Made by a program: the position numbers and the translations under genes. The notes below the pieces were generated by a model that had not been told where the DNA came from, made no database searches, and saw only the letters and a program-made list of their open reading frames with translations. From the NCBI GenBank assembly GCA_045591035.1, contig JAZNSG010000021.1, forward strand, positions 1 to 34,674: a stretch of DNA of 34,674 bases. Reading direction: 5' to 3'. This document shows positions 7,487 to 15,904 of the stretch, piece after piece. Position 1 is the stretch's first letter; every line of letters starts with the position of its first letter. The DNA is from SIG440 sp045591035. GTDB lineage: Bacteria > Bacillota > Clostridia > Monoglobales > Monoglobaceae.

Positions 7487-7591
7487 TTGCGACACAATTT
7501 TCAACCTATTTGATAGTATGAAACAGAGAATGCATTTTTGCCGAAACAAAAAACACTATCAATATAGGTTTACTATTCTATTGTGTCGCAA
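7487..7591. repeat. 105-bp imperfect palindrome (MITE-like)
   Basis: Perfect 12-bp terminal inverted repeats, TTGCGACACAAT (7487-7498) and ATTGTGTCGCAA (7580-7591), enclose a second nested pair. AACCTAT (7503-7509) pairs with ATAGGTT (7564-7570), and TTGATAGT (7510-7517) pairs with ACTATCAA (7555-7562), with one bulged base. The centre of about 37 bp is unpaired and has no ORF. It lies between the toxin stop and terminator copy A. No target-site duplication is visible. It could be a miniature transposable element or a long 3' UTR hairpin of the toxin mRNA. Confidence 0.7.
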
Positions 7592-7612
7592 GTATAGTAT
7601 AGCACATTTATT

Positions 7613-7888
7613 TTAAAACAAATCGCTATGCGTTCCCGTTCGAGTCAAACCCAACACAAGCAAATCCTTCTCAATTCTGTAAATCAAAAGCCAATCAGGT
7701 TCAATATGACATTCTCGTGAACCTCTGTAATCTCCAGAAAGCGGGTGATCAAGATACTTTCCCGGCAGTTGTTCTCCATTTGCCAAAATATTTACAACTT
7801 CCCTGAGTAAATCCATATTATAACCACGTTTTTGAGCAAGTTTATAATCTTTTTTAAAACGAGTTGACATCTCTATTTGATACTTCAT
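7613..7888 (-). CDS. YafQ-family mRNA interferase toxin (type II)
   Basis: Ribosome-dependent endoribonuclease of the RelE/ParE fold that cuts mRNA in the A site when freed from its antitoxin. It has 91 residues. The family residues are present: H48 (DHPLSG), H61 and D65 (RECHIEPDWLLIY), H87 and the terminal F91 (RTGTHSDLF). It therefore looks catalytically intact. Its start overlaps the antitoxin stop by 4 bp (7885-7888), typical translational coupling in antitoxin-first modules. The 105-bp palindrome lies 21 bp past its stop. It belongs to the accessory patch between argGH and the core dxs cluster. Confidence 0.93.
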   Translation of the reverse strand: MKYQIEMSTRFKKDYKLAQKRGYNMDLLREVVNILANGEQLPGKYLDHPLSGDYRGSRECHIEPDWLLIYRIEKDLLVLGLTRTGTHSDLF

Positions 7889-8160
7889 GATTCTAAATCC
7901 TCAAAAAGTTCTTTTGTACTTAAATATCGTTTAGCCGGTATCTTGCCACTTAACATATCATCCATTTCTTTAATTGCAGCAACAGTTTCTGCATTTGGAA
8001 TATCAGTTGCAATTTCAAATGGAATTCTGCCTTGACGAACAACTTGCCTCAAAAACATATTCATAGCCGTTGTCATATTAAGTCCCATATCAGAAAACAT
8101 TGCTTCTGCCTGTTTTTTTAACTCTGTATCCATACGAATACTCATATTAACAGTTGCCAT
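7885..8160 (-). CDS. RelB/DinJ-family antitoxin
   Basis: Antitoxin that neutralises the YafQ-like toxin and represses its own operon. It has 91 residues: an N-terminal ribbon-helix-helix domain (MATVNMSIRMDTELKKQAE and the helix GLNMTTAMNMFLRQ) and a C-terminal toxin-wrapping segment. The RIPFEI stretch at about 45-50 is typical of DinJ relatives. A GGAGG ribosome site lies 8 bp before the ATG, with a consensus promoter upstream. Confidence 0.93.
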   Translation of the reverse strand: MATVNMSIRMDTELKKQAEAMFSDMGLNMTTAMNMFLRQVVRQGRIPFEIATDIPNAETVAAIKEMDDMLSGKIPAKRYLSTKELFEDLES

Positions 8161-8180
8161 AATATATTACCTCCTCACTT

Positions 8181-8219
8181 TAGTATATACATTGTACTAC
8201 AAAATATGTGCGTTGTCAA
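8181..8219 (-). promoter_or_regulatory. Promoter and likely operator of the toxin-antitoxin operon
   Basis: On the minus strand TTGACA (8219-8214), 17 bp, TACAAT (8196-8191). An inverted repeat TAGTA (8181-8185)/TACTA (8195-8199), with an inner GTATATAC palindrome, covers the -10 and start point. This is where a ribbon-helix-helix antitoxin would bind for autorepression. The promoter is well supported; operator function is inferred. Confidence 0.75.
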
Positions 8220-8279
8220 TTCAATTATTTGAAATCAAAACATATTTGAGGACAGTTTAAGACCACGCTTTCGTTATAC

Positions 8280-8308
8280 AAAAAATGCGCCAACCGAAGT
8301 CGACGCAC
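8280..8308 (-). terminator. UUCG-loop terminator, repeat copy B
   Basis: Same design as copy A: on minus a 9-bp stem (8307-8299 with 8294-8286) closed by C(TTCG)G, then six T residues (8285-8280). It lies about 25 bp past the ABC-F stop and closes the long OLE-dxs-recN transcription unit. Confidence 0.85.
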
Positions 8309-8330
8309 AAAAACTGATATTATTAAATCT

Positions 8331-10256
8331 TTATTCCCCAAGTTCTGCCCATTCGTCAAGGTATTCATCAAGGCTTTTCTTCAGGGCATCTGCCTCAGCG
8401 CATTTTTCTGCCATAAGCTTGTAATCCGAAAAAACATCTTCCATTGTCATTTCTTTTTCAAGTTCACCGAGTCTTGTCTCTGCCGTTTCAATAAGGTTTT
8501 CAAGCTCCTTTATGCGGTTTTTCCGCATGGCATCCTGTCTGCGTTGCTCTTTTGAGCGAAATCCGCCGTTTTCGGTTGATTTCTTTTTTTGTTCTGCATT
8601 CAACTTTTCCGCAATTTCTGCCTCGGCTTTAAGCTTAGCTTCTTTGTCACATACCTCACGATAATAGTCATAGTTCCCGTGATAGAGCTTCGCCTCATTT
8701 CGGGTGATTTCTACAATTTTGTCAGGGACCTTGTTGAGAAGGTAACGGTCATGGGATACGAATATAAGCGTTCCGCCAAAATCACAAAGAGCCTGTTCAA
8801 GTATTTCCTTTGAAACCAGGTCAAGATGGTTGGTGGGCTCGTCCATAATCATAACATTTGCCCGTTCAAGCATAATGATACAAAAAGCTAGTTTTGCCCT
8901 TTCTCCACCGCTGATTATCTTCACGGGCTTGAACACATCATCCTTTGTCAACAAAACATTCCCAAGAACTCTGCGGATCTCCGCCTCAGGGCAGTTCGGG
9001 AATCTGTCCCAAAGCTCATCAAGAGCAATTTTATCCTGGTCAAGGTTAAGATTTTCTTGTTCATAATAGCTCACGCTGACATTTTTGCCCCATTCCACAC
9101 TGCCCGAATATATTGGCAAAATTCCCTGGATTATTTTAAGGAATGAAGACTTTCCAATTCCATTGTCACCTATAATTGCAATCTTCTCTCCTCTTTTTAC
9201 CGAGAGGTTAATATTTGTGCAAAGAGAAATCGGCTCATCCCCCACAGCAATTTCCAGATCTTTAACTTCAAGAACATCCTTGTAAGGCTCCTTGTCATAG
9301 TCAAAGCGGAGTTTCGTGGTTTTTAGGTCGCCATCGGGCTTTTCAAGGACTTCCATGGACTCAAGTGCCTTAAGCCTTGACTTTGCGCTATTTGAGGTTG
9401 AGGCTCGTGCCATATTTTTTTCAACATACTCCTGCATGTGTGCAATCTGGGCTTGTTGAATTTCATATTCCTTTTCCTCGCGAATTCGGCGTTCGGCCTT
9501 TTGAACAAGATACTTCGAATAATTCCCCGGATATGAATAAAGCCGTCTCCGCTCCACCTCATATATATGGGATACGGTTTTGTCAAGAAAATATCTGTCA
9601 TGAGAAACCACAAGAATAGCACCGTTATAGTTCGATAAATACTCCTCAAGCCATCTGAGAGTTTTGAAATCCAGATGGTTTGTAGGTTCATCAAGAATCA
9701 AAAGTTCAGGTTCTTCAAGAAGAAGCTTTGCCATAGCAAGGCGTGTTTTCTCTCCACCACTCAATGTAGAAATAACCGTATTCATATCCCTGTCCAAAAA
9801 ACCCATACCGCTCAGGATAGTGTTTATCTTTACATTTATATTGTAACCATCCTTGCTATCAAAAAAAGCACGATTTCGTTCGTACTCTGAAGAAATCTTT
9901 TTGTATTCAAGCCCTGTATGATCTGAAATCTCCGCCATTTCTACCTCAAGGCGACGCATTTCGGCTTCTGCATAAATAACATCTTTGAAAACTGACTCCA
10001 TTTCAGCCTTGATTGTTGAGTTTCGTTCAAGCCCTGCATTCTGGGCTAAATATCCGAAAGTCAAATCAGGCTTTTTAACAAGTTCCCCCGAATCAAAGGG
10101 GATTTCCTCAAGAATAACCTTAAGCAGGGTTGATTTCCCTGCTCCGTTAACGCCAATAAGACCATAACGGCATTTTTCGTTTATGGTCATCTTTATGTTT
10201 TTCAGTATTTCATCCTGGCCAAAGCTTTTGCTGAGACCGTCAATGGTTATAAGCAT
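8331..10256 (-). CDS. ABC-F family ATPase (YdiF/Uup-like)
   Basis: Soluble tandem-ABC protein of the ABC-F class, which acts on ribosomes (translation factor or ribosome protection) and not in transport; no membrane segments are present. It has 641 residues. Domain 1: Walker A GVNGAGKST 35-43, LSGGE 165-169, DEPTNHLD 189-196. An inter-domain linker rich in charged helix follows at about 235-320 (P-site tRNA interaction motif). Domain 2: GDNGIGKSS 363-371, ISGGE 448-452, DEPTNHLD 472-479. A C-terminal charged coiled coil spans about 545-641. It starts 2 bp after the RseC-like gene stop, so it is co-transcribed with recN. The C-terminal extension favours YdiF/Uup-like housekeeping members over drug-resistance ABC-Fs, but this is not certain. 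Confidence 0.92.
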   Translation of the reverse strand: MLITIDGLSKSFGQDEILKNIKMTINEKCRYGLIGVNGAGKSTLLKVILEEIPFDSGELVKKPDLTFGYLAQNAGLERNSTIKAEMESVFKDVIYAEAEMRRLEVEMAEISDHTGLEYKKISSEYERNRAFFDSKDGYNINVKINTILSGMGFLDRDMNTVISTLSGGEKTRLAMAKLLLEEPELLILDEPTNHLDFKTLRWLEEYLSNYNGAILVVSHDRYFLDKTVSHIYEVERRRLYSYPGNYSKYLVQKAERRIREEKEYEIQQAQIAHMQEYVEKNMARASTSNSAKSRLKALESMEVLEKPDGDLKTTKLRFDYDKEPYKDVLEVKDLEIAVGDEPISLCTNINLSVKRGEKIAIIGDNGIGKSSFLKIIQGILPIYSGSVEWGKNVSVSYYEQENLNLDQDKIALDELWDRFPNCPEAEIRRVLGNVLLTKDDVFKPVKIISGGERAKLAFCIIMLERANVMIMDEPTNHLDLVSKEILEQALCDFGGTLIFVSHDRYLLNKVPDKIVEITRNEAKLYHGNYDYYREVCDKEAKLKAEAEIAEKLNAEQKKKSTENGGFRSKEQRRQDAMRKNRIKELENLIETAETRLGELEKEMTMEDVFSDYKLMAEKCAEADALKKSLDEYLDEWAELGE

Positions 10257-10258
10257 AA

Positions 10259-10645
10259 TTACCTCTGGATTTTCTCTATCTTTATTTCAAGGCTTTTCGG
10301 TTTCATCAATTTCAGCGTGGCAACCCCTGCTCCTAAAAAAGTAATTGCCAGTGCAAATGCAAGTAAATCACTGCCAATCAAAGCACCCACAATTCCGCCA
10401 AGCACCAAAAGTCCCGTCAGCGAAAGATACCCCACCGCTGAGCCTTTGAGAAAGGTTTTGTCGTCTGTTAAAAGTCGCACTTCCTCACCCAACAGAAACT
10501 TTTCGGTGGTCTCGAGCTTAAGTGTCATCTCGTTATTTTTGCAAAGTCCGCACGCAGCACAGTTTTCACCACATGCAGAATCCCTTTTGATTTTGACTTC
10601 TACGCACTTTCCGTCGATTTTCGTTACTGTTCCCGACTTTTCCAT
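10259..10645 (-). CDS. RseC/MucC-family membrane protein
   Basis: Small integral membrane protein of 128 residues. The N-terminal domain (1-60) carries a cysteine cluster, CGENCAACGLC at about 25-35, a possible metal or redox site. It is followed by two hydrophobic segments at about 70-92 and 93-112 and a basic tail. This is the layout of the SoxR-reducing-system/RseC family, often linked to Rnf electron transport in anaerobes. Here it lies alone between recN (1-nt overlap) and the ABC-F gene with no rnf genes nearby, so its partner is unknown. Confidence 0.85.
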   Translation of the reverse strand: MEKSGTVTKIDGKCVEVKIKRDSACGENCAACGLCKNNEMTLKLETTEKFLLGEEVRLLTDDKTFLKGSAVGYLSLTGLLVLGGIVGALIGSDLLAFALAITFLGAGVATLKLMKPKSLEIKIEKIQR

Positions 10646-12345
10646 TACTTTGCCAACCTCTTTTTCTCCTCAGCCATATCAAGCATTTCCAAGGCACTTT
10701 GGCGTGTCAGGTCAGTAACCGAAACTCCACCCAAAATTCGTGCAAGTTCCTCAACCCGTTCTTCCTTTTCAAGAAGTCTTACCGTTGTTTTGGTAACTGA
10801 ATCATCCTGGGCTTTCTCAATCAGATAGTGGCTGTCTGCCATACTTGCAATTTGTGCAAGGTGAGTTATGGCAAAAATCTGTTTACCCCTTGAAAGTGTG
10901 CAGATTTTCTCAGCTATTTTTTGTGCTGCTCTGCCGCTGACGCCCGTGTCTATCTCGTCAAAAATCATGGTATCCGCATCATCTGTTGCCGAAAGTACCG
11001 ACTTAACGCCGAGCATAATTCTTGAAAGCTCACCGCCCGATGCAATTTTTGAAATGGGTTTCAGTTCTTCACCGGGATTCGTAGAAATCATAAATTCCGC
11101 AATGTCCTTGCCGGTTTTAGTATACAAAGTTCCGTTTTCATCTTCTCTTTCGGAAAGGGAAATCGCAAATTTCACCTTTGGCATATCAAGGAACGAAAGC
11201 TCTGTTGCTATTTCTGTCTCAAGCTTCTCGGCTGCTGCCTTTCGTAGTTTTGAAAGCTCTGCAGCCAAAACCTGAACCTTATCAAAGACCGTCTTTCTCA
11301 GGGTTTTAAGCTCCTCAATCCGCTCGTCACTGTTTTCGATTGTCTGGGCTTCTTTGGATATAGTTTCAAGGAAATCTTGAATTTCTTCTATTGAATTTCC
11401 GTATTTGCGTTTAAGATTGCCTATGGTGTTAAGTCTGTCCTCAATTGAGTCAAGCTCTGCCATACTGAAATCGGTTTTTGAAAGACATGAATTTATTTCC
11501 GAGGCTATATCCTCAGTCTCGGCAATTAACCCACTCAGTCTTTCATAGCTTTCATCAAGTTTCGGGTCAAAACGGCAAATATCAGAGAGTGCTCTCTCTG
11601 CCTGACGAAGCAGGTCGTATACTGTCCCTTCTTCACCGCCATAAAGGGCACCGTAAGCAATCCCCGCACCTGAGACAATGCTCTCCATATTGTAAAGCTT
11701 GTCCCGAAGGATTTCAAGTTCTTCATCTTCGCCTTTTTTGAGCTTTGCTCCCTGGATTTCGTCAATCTGGAATTTAATAAGCTCAAGTCTGCGAAGCTTT
11801 TCTTCTTCATTCTGGGAAAGACTTTTTATTTCCCTGTCTATTGCCGAAAGCTCGTCATAGCTTTCCCCGAATTTCTCTTTAAGTTCTCCGATTTGTCCGT
11901 ATTCATCAAGCAAACCAAGGTGATTTTTGTTGTTAAGCAGAGATTGATTGTCACTTTGCCCGTGAATATCAATAAGAAGCGAGGCAACTTCTCTGACTGT
12001 TGCTCCCGGAGAAATAGCACCATTTATTCGATACGAGCTCTTGCCATCGTTTCCCAAACGTCGGCTTATTATGACCATGTTATCCTCTGTCTCAACGCCA
12101 AGTTCTGAGAGCTTTTCACAAAGCTTTGAGGACTCAATCTCAAAACAAACACTAACCGACGCAAAATCACAGCCATGACGAATAATGTCATGGCTTGTGC
12201 GATTTCCAAGAGCCATATTTATTGAGTCAATAAGGATTGACTTTCCGGCACCGGTTTCGCCCGTCAGGGCGTTGAAGCCTTTTGAAAAGTCGATATATAC
12301 TTCATCAATAACCGCTATATTCTTAATATGCAATTCCCTTAACAT
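10645..12345 (-). CDS. recN: DNA repair protein RecN
   Basis: SMC-like ATPase that gathers broken DNA ends early in double-strand-break repair. It has 566 residues. The Walker A motif GETGAGKS lies at 29-36, followed by a long coiled-coil middle region (about 160-370). The ABC signature ASGGELSR and Walker B MIFDEIDTGVSG lie at about 430-470. It starts 36 bp after nadK. In many Firmicutes argR lies between nadK and recN; here the gap holds only a ribosome site (AAAGG). Confidence 0.96.
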   Translation of the reverse strand: MLRELHIKNIAVIDEVYIDFSKGFNALTGETGAGKSILIDSINMALGNRTSHDIIRHGCDFASVSVCFEIESSKLCEKLSELGVETEDNMVIISRRLGNDGKSSYRINGAISPGATVREVASLLIDIHGQSDNQSLLNNKNHLGLLDEYGQIGELKEKFGESYDELSAIDREIKSLSQNEEEKLRRLELIKFQIDEIQGAKLKKGEDEELEILRDKLYNMESIVSGAGIAYGALYGGEEGTVYDLLRQAERALSDICRFDPKLDESYERLSGLIAETEDIASEINSCLSKTDFSMAELDSIEDRLNTIGNLKRKYGNSIEEIQDFLETISKEAQTIENSDERIEELKTLRKTVFDKVQVLAAELSKLRKAAAEKLETEIATELSFLDMPKVKFAISLSEREDENGTLYTKTGKDIAEFMISTNPGEELKPISKIASGGELSRIMLGVKSVLSATDDADTMIFDEIDTGVSGRAAQKIAEKICTLSRGKQIFAITHLAQIASMADSHYLIEKAQDDSVTKTTVRLLEKEERVEELARILGGVSVTDLTRQSALEMLDMAEEKKRLAK

Positions 12346-12381
12346 AGTCTTCTCTACCTTTCATCAAGTATCCCAAAACTA

Positions 12382-13227
12382 CTAATCAGAAAGCTTTTCA
12401 CGGATAACATCGAAATAATTTCTGCTGTTTAAAGTAACAAGGGGAGCGGTTTTTTCAGCTTGGACTATTTCAATATAATCTCCCTCTCCAAGACGCGACA
12501 CAAGGCAGCCGTCTGCTTTCAAATTCGTCTCTGCCGAATACGCCGCATCGACTCTCAAAACTACTGTAGAGGTCGGCGGAATTATTACACATCTTGCTTT
12601 CAGGGTATGAGGGCACACAGGGGTAAGCAATATACAGTCAATATCATGATGAACAATCGGTCCGCCACAGGATAAAGAATACGCCGTTGAACCTGTTGAC
12701 GTTGCAGTAATAATTCCATCAGCCAGGTATTTGTTGGTGACTGTTCCGTCTACCTCAACCTGAATAGAAAGCATCTTCCCGCCATCATCCTTAACCACCA
12801 TTTCGTTTAAAGCAAGATGTTTTGATACGACTTTTCCGTCTCTGTAAACACGAGCCTCAAGCATCATAGCCTGATTTACCGAAAACTCTCCGCTTGCTAT
12901 TTCATCAAAAATACCAACCTCGTCCTTTTCTGCCTGAGTCAAAAATCCAAGATGCCCCAGATTTATTCCCACAACGGGGATATTATGCTCTGCTGCATCT
13001 CCAATAATCTTAAGAATAGTTCCGTCACCGCCTAAGGCAATTATCATTTGTGCCGTTTCAAGCATTTTTTTATGAGACACAAATTCAGCCTCCAAATTGG
13101 CCTCTCCGGAATAATCCTCGTCAAGAAGAACCGTTTTGCCCCGGCTCTGCAATGCCCGTACCACTTCTCGTGTATAAAACAAATCCACATCACGAGTACG
13201 ATTCACAAATATTCCTATGTATTTCAC
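12382..13227 (-). CDS. nadK: NAD kinase
   Basis: Phosphorylates NAD to NADP. I place the start at the GTG at 13227, giving 281 residues. This gives the family N-terminus MKYIGIFVNR and a start 13 bp after the tlyA stop. A longer reading from 13290 would run into tlyA and add an unrelated hydrophobic leader. The diagnostic GGDGT motif is at residues 66-70, LGHLGFLT follows, and the conserved Asn/Ser-rich region TSTGSTAYSLSCGG is present. It is part of the dxs-tlyA-nadK-recN cluster. Confidence 0.95.
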   Translation of the reverse strand: MKYIGIFVNRTRDVDLFYTREVVRALQSRGKTVLLDEDYSGEANLEAEFVSHKKMLETAQMIIALGGDGTILKIIGDAAEHNIPVVGINLGHLGFLTQAEKDEVGIFDEIASGEFSVNQAMMLEARVYRDGKVVSKHLALNEMVVKDDGGKMLSIQVEVDGTVTNKYLADGIITATSTGSTAYSLSCGGPIVHHDIDCILLTPVCPHTLKARCVIIPPTSTVVLRVDAAYSAETNLKADGCLVSRLGEGDYIEIVQAEKTAPLVTLNSRNYFDVIREKLSD

Positions 13228-13240
13228 AATTCTCACCGCC

Positions 13241-14041
13241 CTATATGGTATGTGATAAATCAACCAAAGCAGGAATATCAAACTCTCCACTGTCTTGCGC
13301 TGATTTTCTTATATACATCAAGTATTCAATGTTCCCCTCGGGTCCCCGCACAGGTGAATAATCAAGTCCCTGAACCGAAAAACCGATTTCTTTCGTGAAC
13401 ATAAGCACGTTTTCAATAACCTCTATATGAGTTGACTTTTCCCTGACAACTCCCTTTTTGCCAACCTTTTCTCTTCCTGCCTCAAACTGCGGCTTTATCA
13501 GGCAAATTCCCTCACCATTTTCCGCCAGAAGCTCGTAAATTGCAGGAAGTATAAGCTTTAGCGAAATAAATGAAACATCCACTGAAAAAAACTGGGGCAC
13601 AGCATCAAGCATATCAGCCGTAAGAGTTCGGGCGTTTGTCCTTTCCATATTAACAACTCTCGGGTCCTGACGCAATTTCCATGCAAGTTGCCCATAGCCT
13701 ACATCAACCGAGAACACCCTTGATGCTCCGTTTTGAAGCATACAGTCCGTAAAACCGCCGGTTGAAGCACCAATATCCATACATACCTTGTCGGTCAGGG
13801 TTATAGGGAAAACTTTCATTCCTTTTTCAAGCTTCAACCCACCCCTGCTTACATACTGAATACCCCGGCTTCTTACCTCTACATTTTCTGTTCCTTTAAG
13901 AGTTTCTCCGGCTTTCAATGCTTTTTGATTATCTATATACACGTCCCCTGCCATAATCATGGCCTGAGCCGCACTTCTGCTTGGAGCAAGACCATTCTCT
14001 GTCAGATAAACATCAAGTCGTATCTTAGACAAATTAATCAC
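13241..14041 (-). CDS. tlyA: TlyA-family rRNA 2'-O-methyltransferase (YqxC)
   Basis: Predicted 16S/23S rRNA ribose methyltransferase; some family members are also called hemolysins. It has 266 residues: an S4 RNA-binding domain (about 6-65) and a Rossmann methyltransferase domain with the SAM motif DIGASTGGFTD (89-99). The start is a GTG at 14041 that overlaps the end of dxs by 8 bp; a TTG at 14032 is an alternative. Overlap with dxs implies translational coupling. Placement between dxs and nadK is standard for Firmicutes. Confidence 0.94.
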   Translation of the reverse strand: MINLSKIRLDVYLTENGLAPSRSAAQAMIMAGDVYIDNQKALKAGETLKGTENVEVRSRGIQYVSRGGLKLEKGMKVFPITLTDKVCMDIGASTGGFTDCMLQNGASRVFSVDVGYGQLAWKLRQDPRVVNMERTNARTLTADMLDAVPQFFSVDVSFISLKLILPAIYELLAENGEGICLIKPQFEAGREKVGKKGVVREKSTHIEVIENVLMFTKEIGFSVQGLDYSPVRGPEGNIEYLMYIRKSAQDSGEFDIPALVDLSHTI

Positions 14042-15884
14042 CCAAAACCTTTGCTATTTTTTCTGCTATGCTGTGTCCATCAAGTCCTGATGCACGTTTT
14101 TGTTCTTCTGTCGTTCCCTGAGTCAATGGCAAATCCCCATACGAAAACTCAAGGATTTCGCCACCATATATCTTCCGTACTCTGTCTGAAAGTCCACCAT
14201 AGGTAACATTATCCTCAACAGTTGCAACAAGTCGAACACCTTTTGCCGAATCCAGAATGAGCCTTTCATCAAAAGGTTTAAGGAATCTTGCACTTACTAC
14301 CCCAGCAGATATTTTTTTCTCTTTCAAAAGTTCAGCGGCCTCAAGCGCATCATTCACCGCGTCACCTATAGCAACAATCAAAGCATCCTTGCCGTCACAA
14401 ATACTTATACCTTTACCAAACTCAACAGAAGTCAGTTCCGTTATCCCGTCATTTGCAGTTCCCTTGGGGTAGCGTATTGCCACAGGGCCTTTGCATTCAT
14501 ATATTGCCATCTTGAGCATTTCCTTAAGTTCTTCAGCGCAGGATGGAGACATAATGGTCATATTGGGGATATGAGAAAGATATGAAAGGTCATATATCCC
14601 CTGGTGGGTTTCGCCGTCGTTACCCACAGCTCCGCAGTGGTCCAGTGCAAAAACACAGTGAAGATTCTGCAATCCCACATCATGAAGAAGCTGGTCATAT
14701 CCTCTTTGCAAAAATGTTGAATATACCGCAAAAACGGGAATCATTCCGCCTTTCGCAAGACCTGCGGAAAAAGTCACCGCGTGTTGCTCTGCAATGCCCA
14801 CATCAAAAAATCTCGACGGAAGCTCCTTCGCAAAATCGCTGAGTCCGGTCCCATCAGGCATGGCAGCTGTAATTGCCACAATCCTTTCATCCGATTTCGC
14901 AAGTTTTGTCAGTTCCTGACCGAATACTTTCGAATATGAAGGCTTGTCACCCCTTGCCAATTGTCCCGTATCAGGGTCAAACCTGCCTACTCCATGAAAA
15001 AGAGCAGGATCTTTCTCTGAGTGAGAATAGCCTCTTCCCTTTTGGGTTGATGCATGGACAATAACGGGTTTCTTCAGGGACTTTGCATATTCAAGAAACG
15101 TTATAAGCTCCCTTATGTCATGTCCGTCTATGGGGCCAAGATACTCAAGTCCCATATTCTCAAAGAGTTTTTTCTGCATAAGAACCTTCTTCAAAAATCT
15201 GTGACTTTTCCGAATGAATATTTCAAATGGTTTTCCTATAACCGGCAGATTTTTCAGGAACTTTTTCACTTTGACCTTTAAGGTCACATAACGAACACTT
15301 GTTGTTATTTTCTCAAGGTATTTAGAGACTCCGCCCACGTTTGGTGAAATTGACATGCCGTTGTCATTAAGAACAACAATCAAAGGAGTATTCCCGCTCC
15401 CTGCATGGTTAAGTGCTTCATAAGCCATTCCGCCTGTCAAAGCCCCGTCACCGATAACCGCAACCGCAAAGCTGTTTTCGCCTTTTAATTCAAATGCCTT
15501 GGCAAACCCCAAAGCCGCAGACACCGAAGTTGAGCTATGCCCTGTGTTAAAGGCATCTGCTTCATTTTCGCTTGTTTTAGGGAATCCGCTTATTCCGTCT
15601 TTCTGGCGGAGAGTTTCGAAGCTTTGTCTTCTTCCGGTAATTATTTTATGGGTATAGGATTGATGCCCCACATCCCAGACAATTTTATCTTTTGAAAAAT
15701 CAAAAACCTTGTGCAAGGCGAGGGTTAGCTCAACCGAACCAAGGTTTGAGGACAAATGTCCGCTATTCTGTGAAACCGTTGATATCAAAAACTCACGAAT
15801 CTCAGAGGCGAGCGTTTTCAGTTCTGGAATATTCAGTTTTTTCACATCCTCAGATGCATTTATATTCTCAAGGAATCTGTACAT
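14034..15884 (-). CDS. dxs: 1-Deoxy-D-xylulose-5-phosphate synthase
   Basis: Thiamine-diphosphate enzyme that joins pyruvate and glyceraldehyde 3-phosphate, the first step of the MEP isoprenoid pathway. It has 616 residues. GHLSSNLG is at 42-49, and the TPP/Mg motif runs from GDG (145-147) to NDN (173-175). The catalytic Glu lies in DVGIAEQHAVTFSAGLA, and a transketolase C-terminal domain completes it. It lies 20 bp downstream of oapA in the OLE-headed transcription unit. No xseAB or ispA gene precedes it here. Confidence 0.97.
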   Translation of the reverse strand: MYRFLENINASEDVKKLNIPELKTLASEIREFLISTVSQNSGHLSSNLGSVELTLALHKVFDFSKDKIVWDVGHQSYTHKIITGRRQSFETLRQKDGISGFPKTSENEADAFNTGHSSTSVSAALGFAKAFELKGENSFAVAVIGDGALTGGMAYEALNHAGSGNTPLIVVLNDNGMSISPNVGGVSKYLEKITTSVRYVTLKVKVKKFLKNLPVIGKPFEIFIRKSHRFLKKVLMQKKLFENMGLEYLGPIDGHDIRELITFLEYAKSLKKPVIVHASTQKGRGYSHSEKDPALFHGVGRFDPDTGQLARGDKPSYSKVFGQELTKLAKSDERIVAITAAMPDGTGLSDFAKELPSRFFDVGIAEQHAVTFSAGLAKGGMIPVFAVYSTFLQRGYDQLLHDVGLQNLHCVFALDHCGAVGNDGETHQGIYDLSYLSHIPNMTIMSPSCAEELKEMLKMAIYECKGPVAIRYPKGTANDGITELTSVEFGKGISICDGKDALIVAIGDAVNDALEAAELLKEKKISAGVVSARFLKPFDERLILDSAKGVRLVATVEDNVTYGGLSDRVRKIYGGEILEFSYGDLPLTQGTTEEQKRASGLDGHSIAEKIAKVLGD

Positions 15885-15904
15885 TTAGGTTAGCCCCCGA
15901 TTTA

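Noticed and set aside
13228..13290. Longer NAD kinase starting at 13290
   Set aside because: It would overlap tlyA by 50 bp and add a hydrophobic leader not seen in the family. The GTG at 13227 gives the conserved N-terminus.
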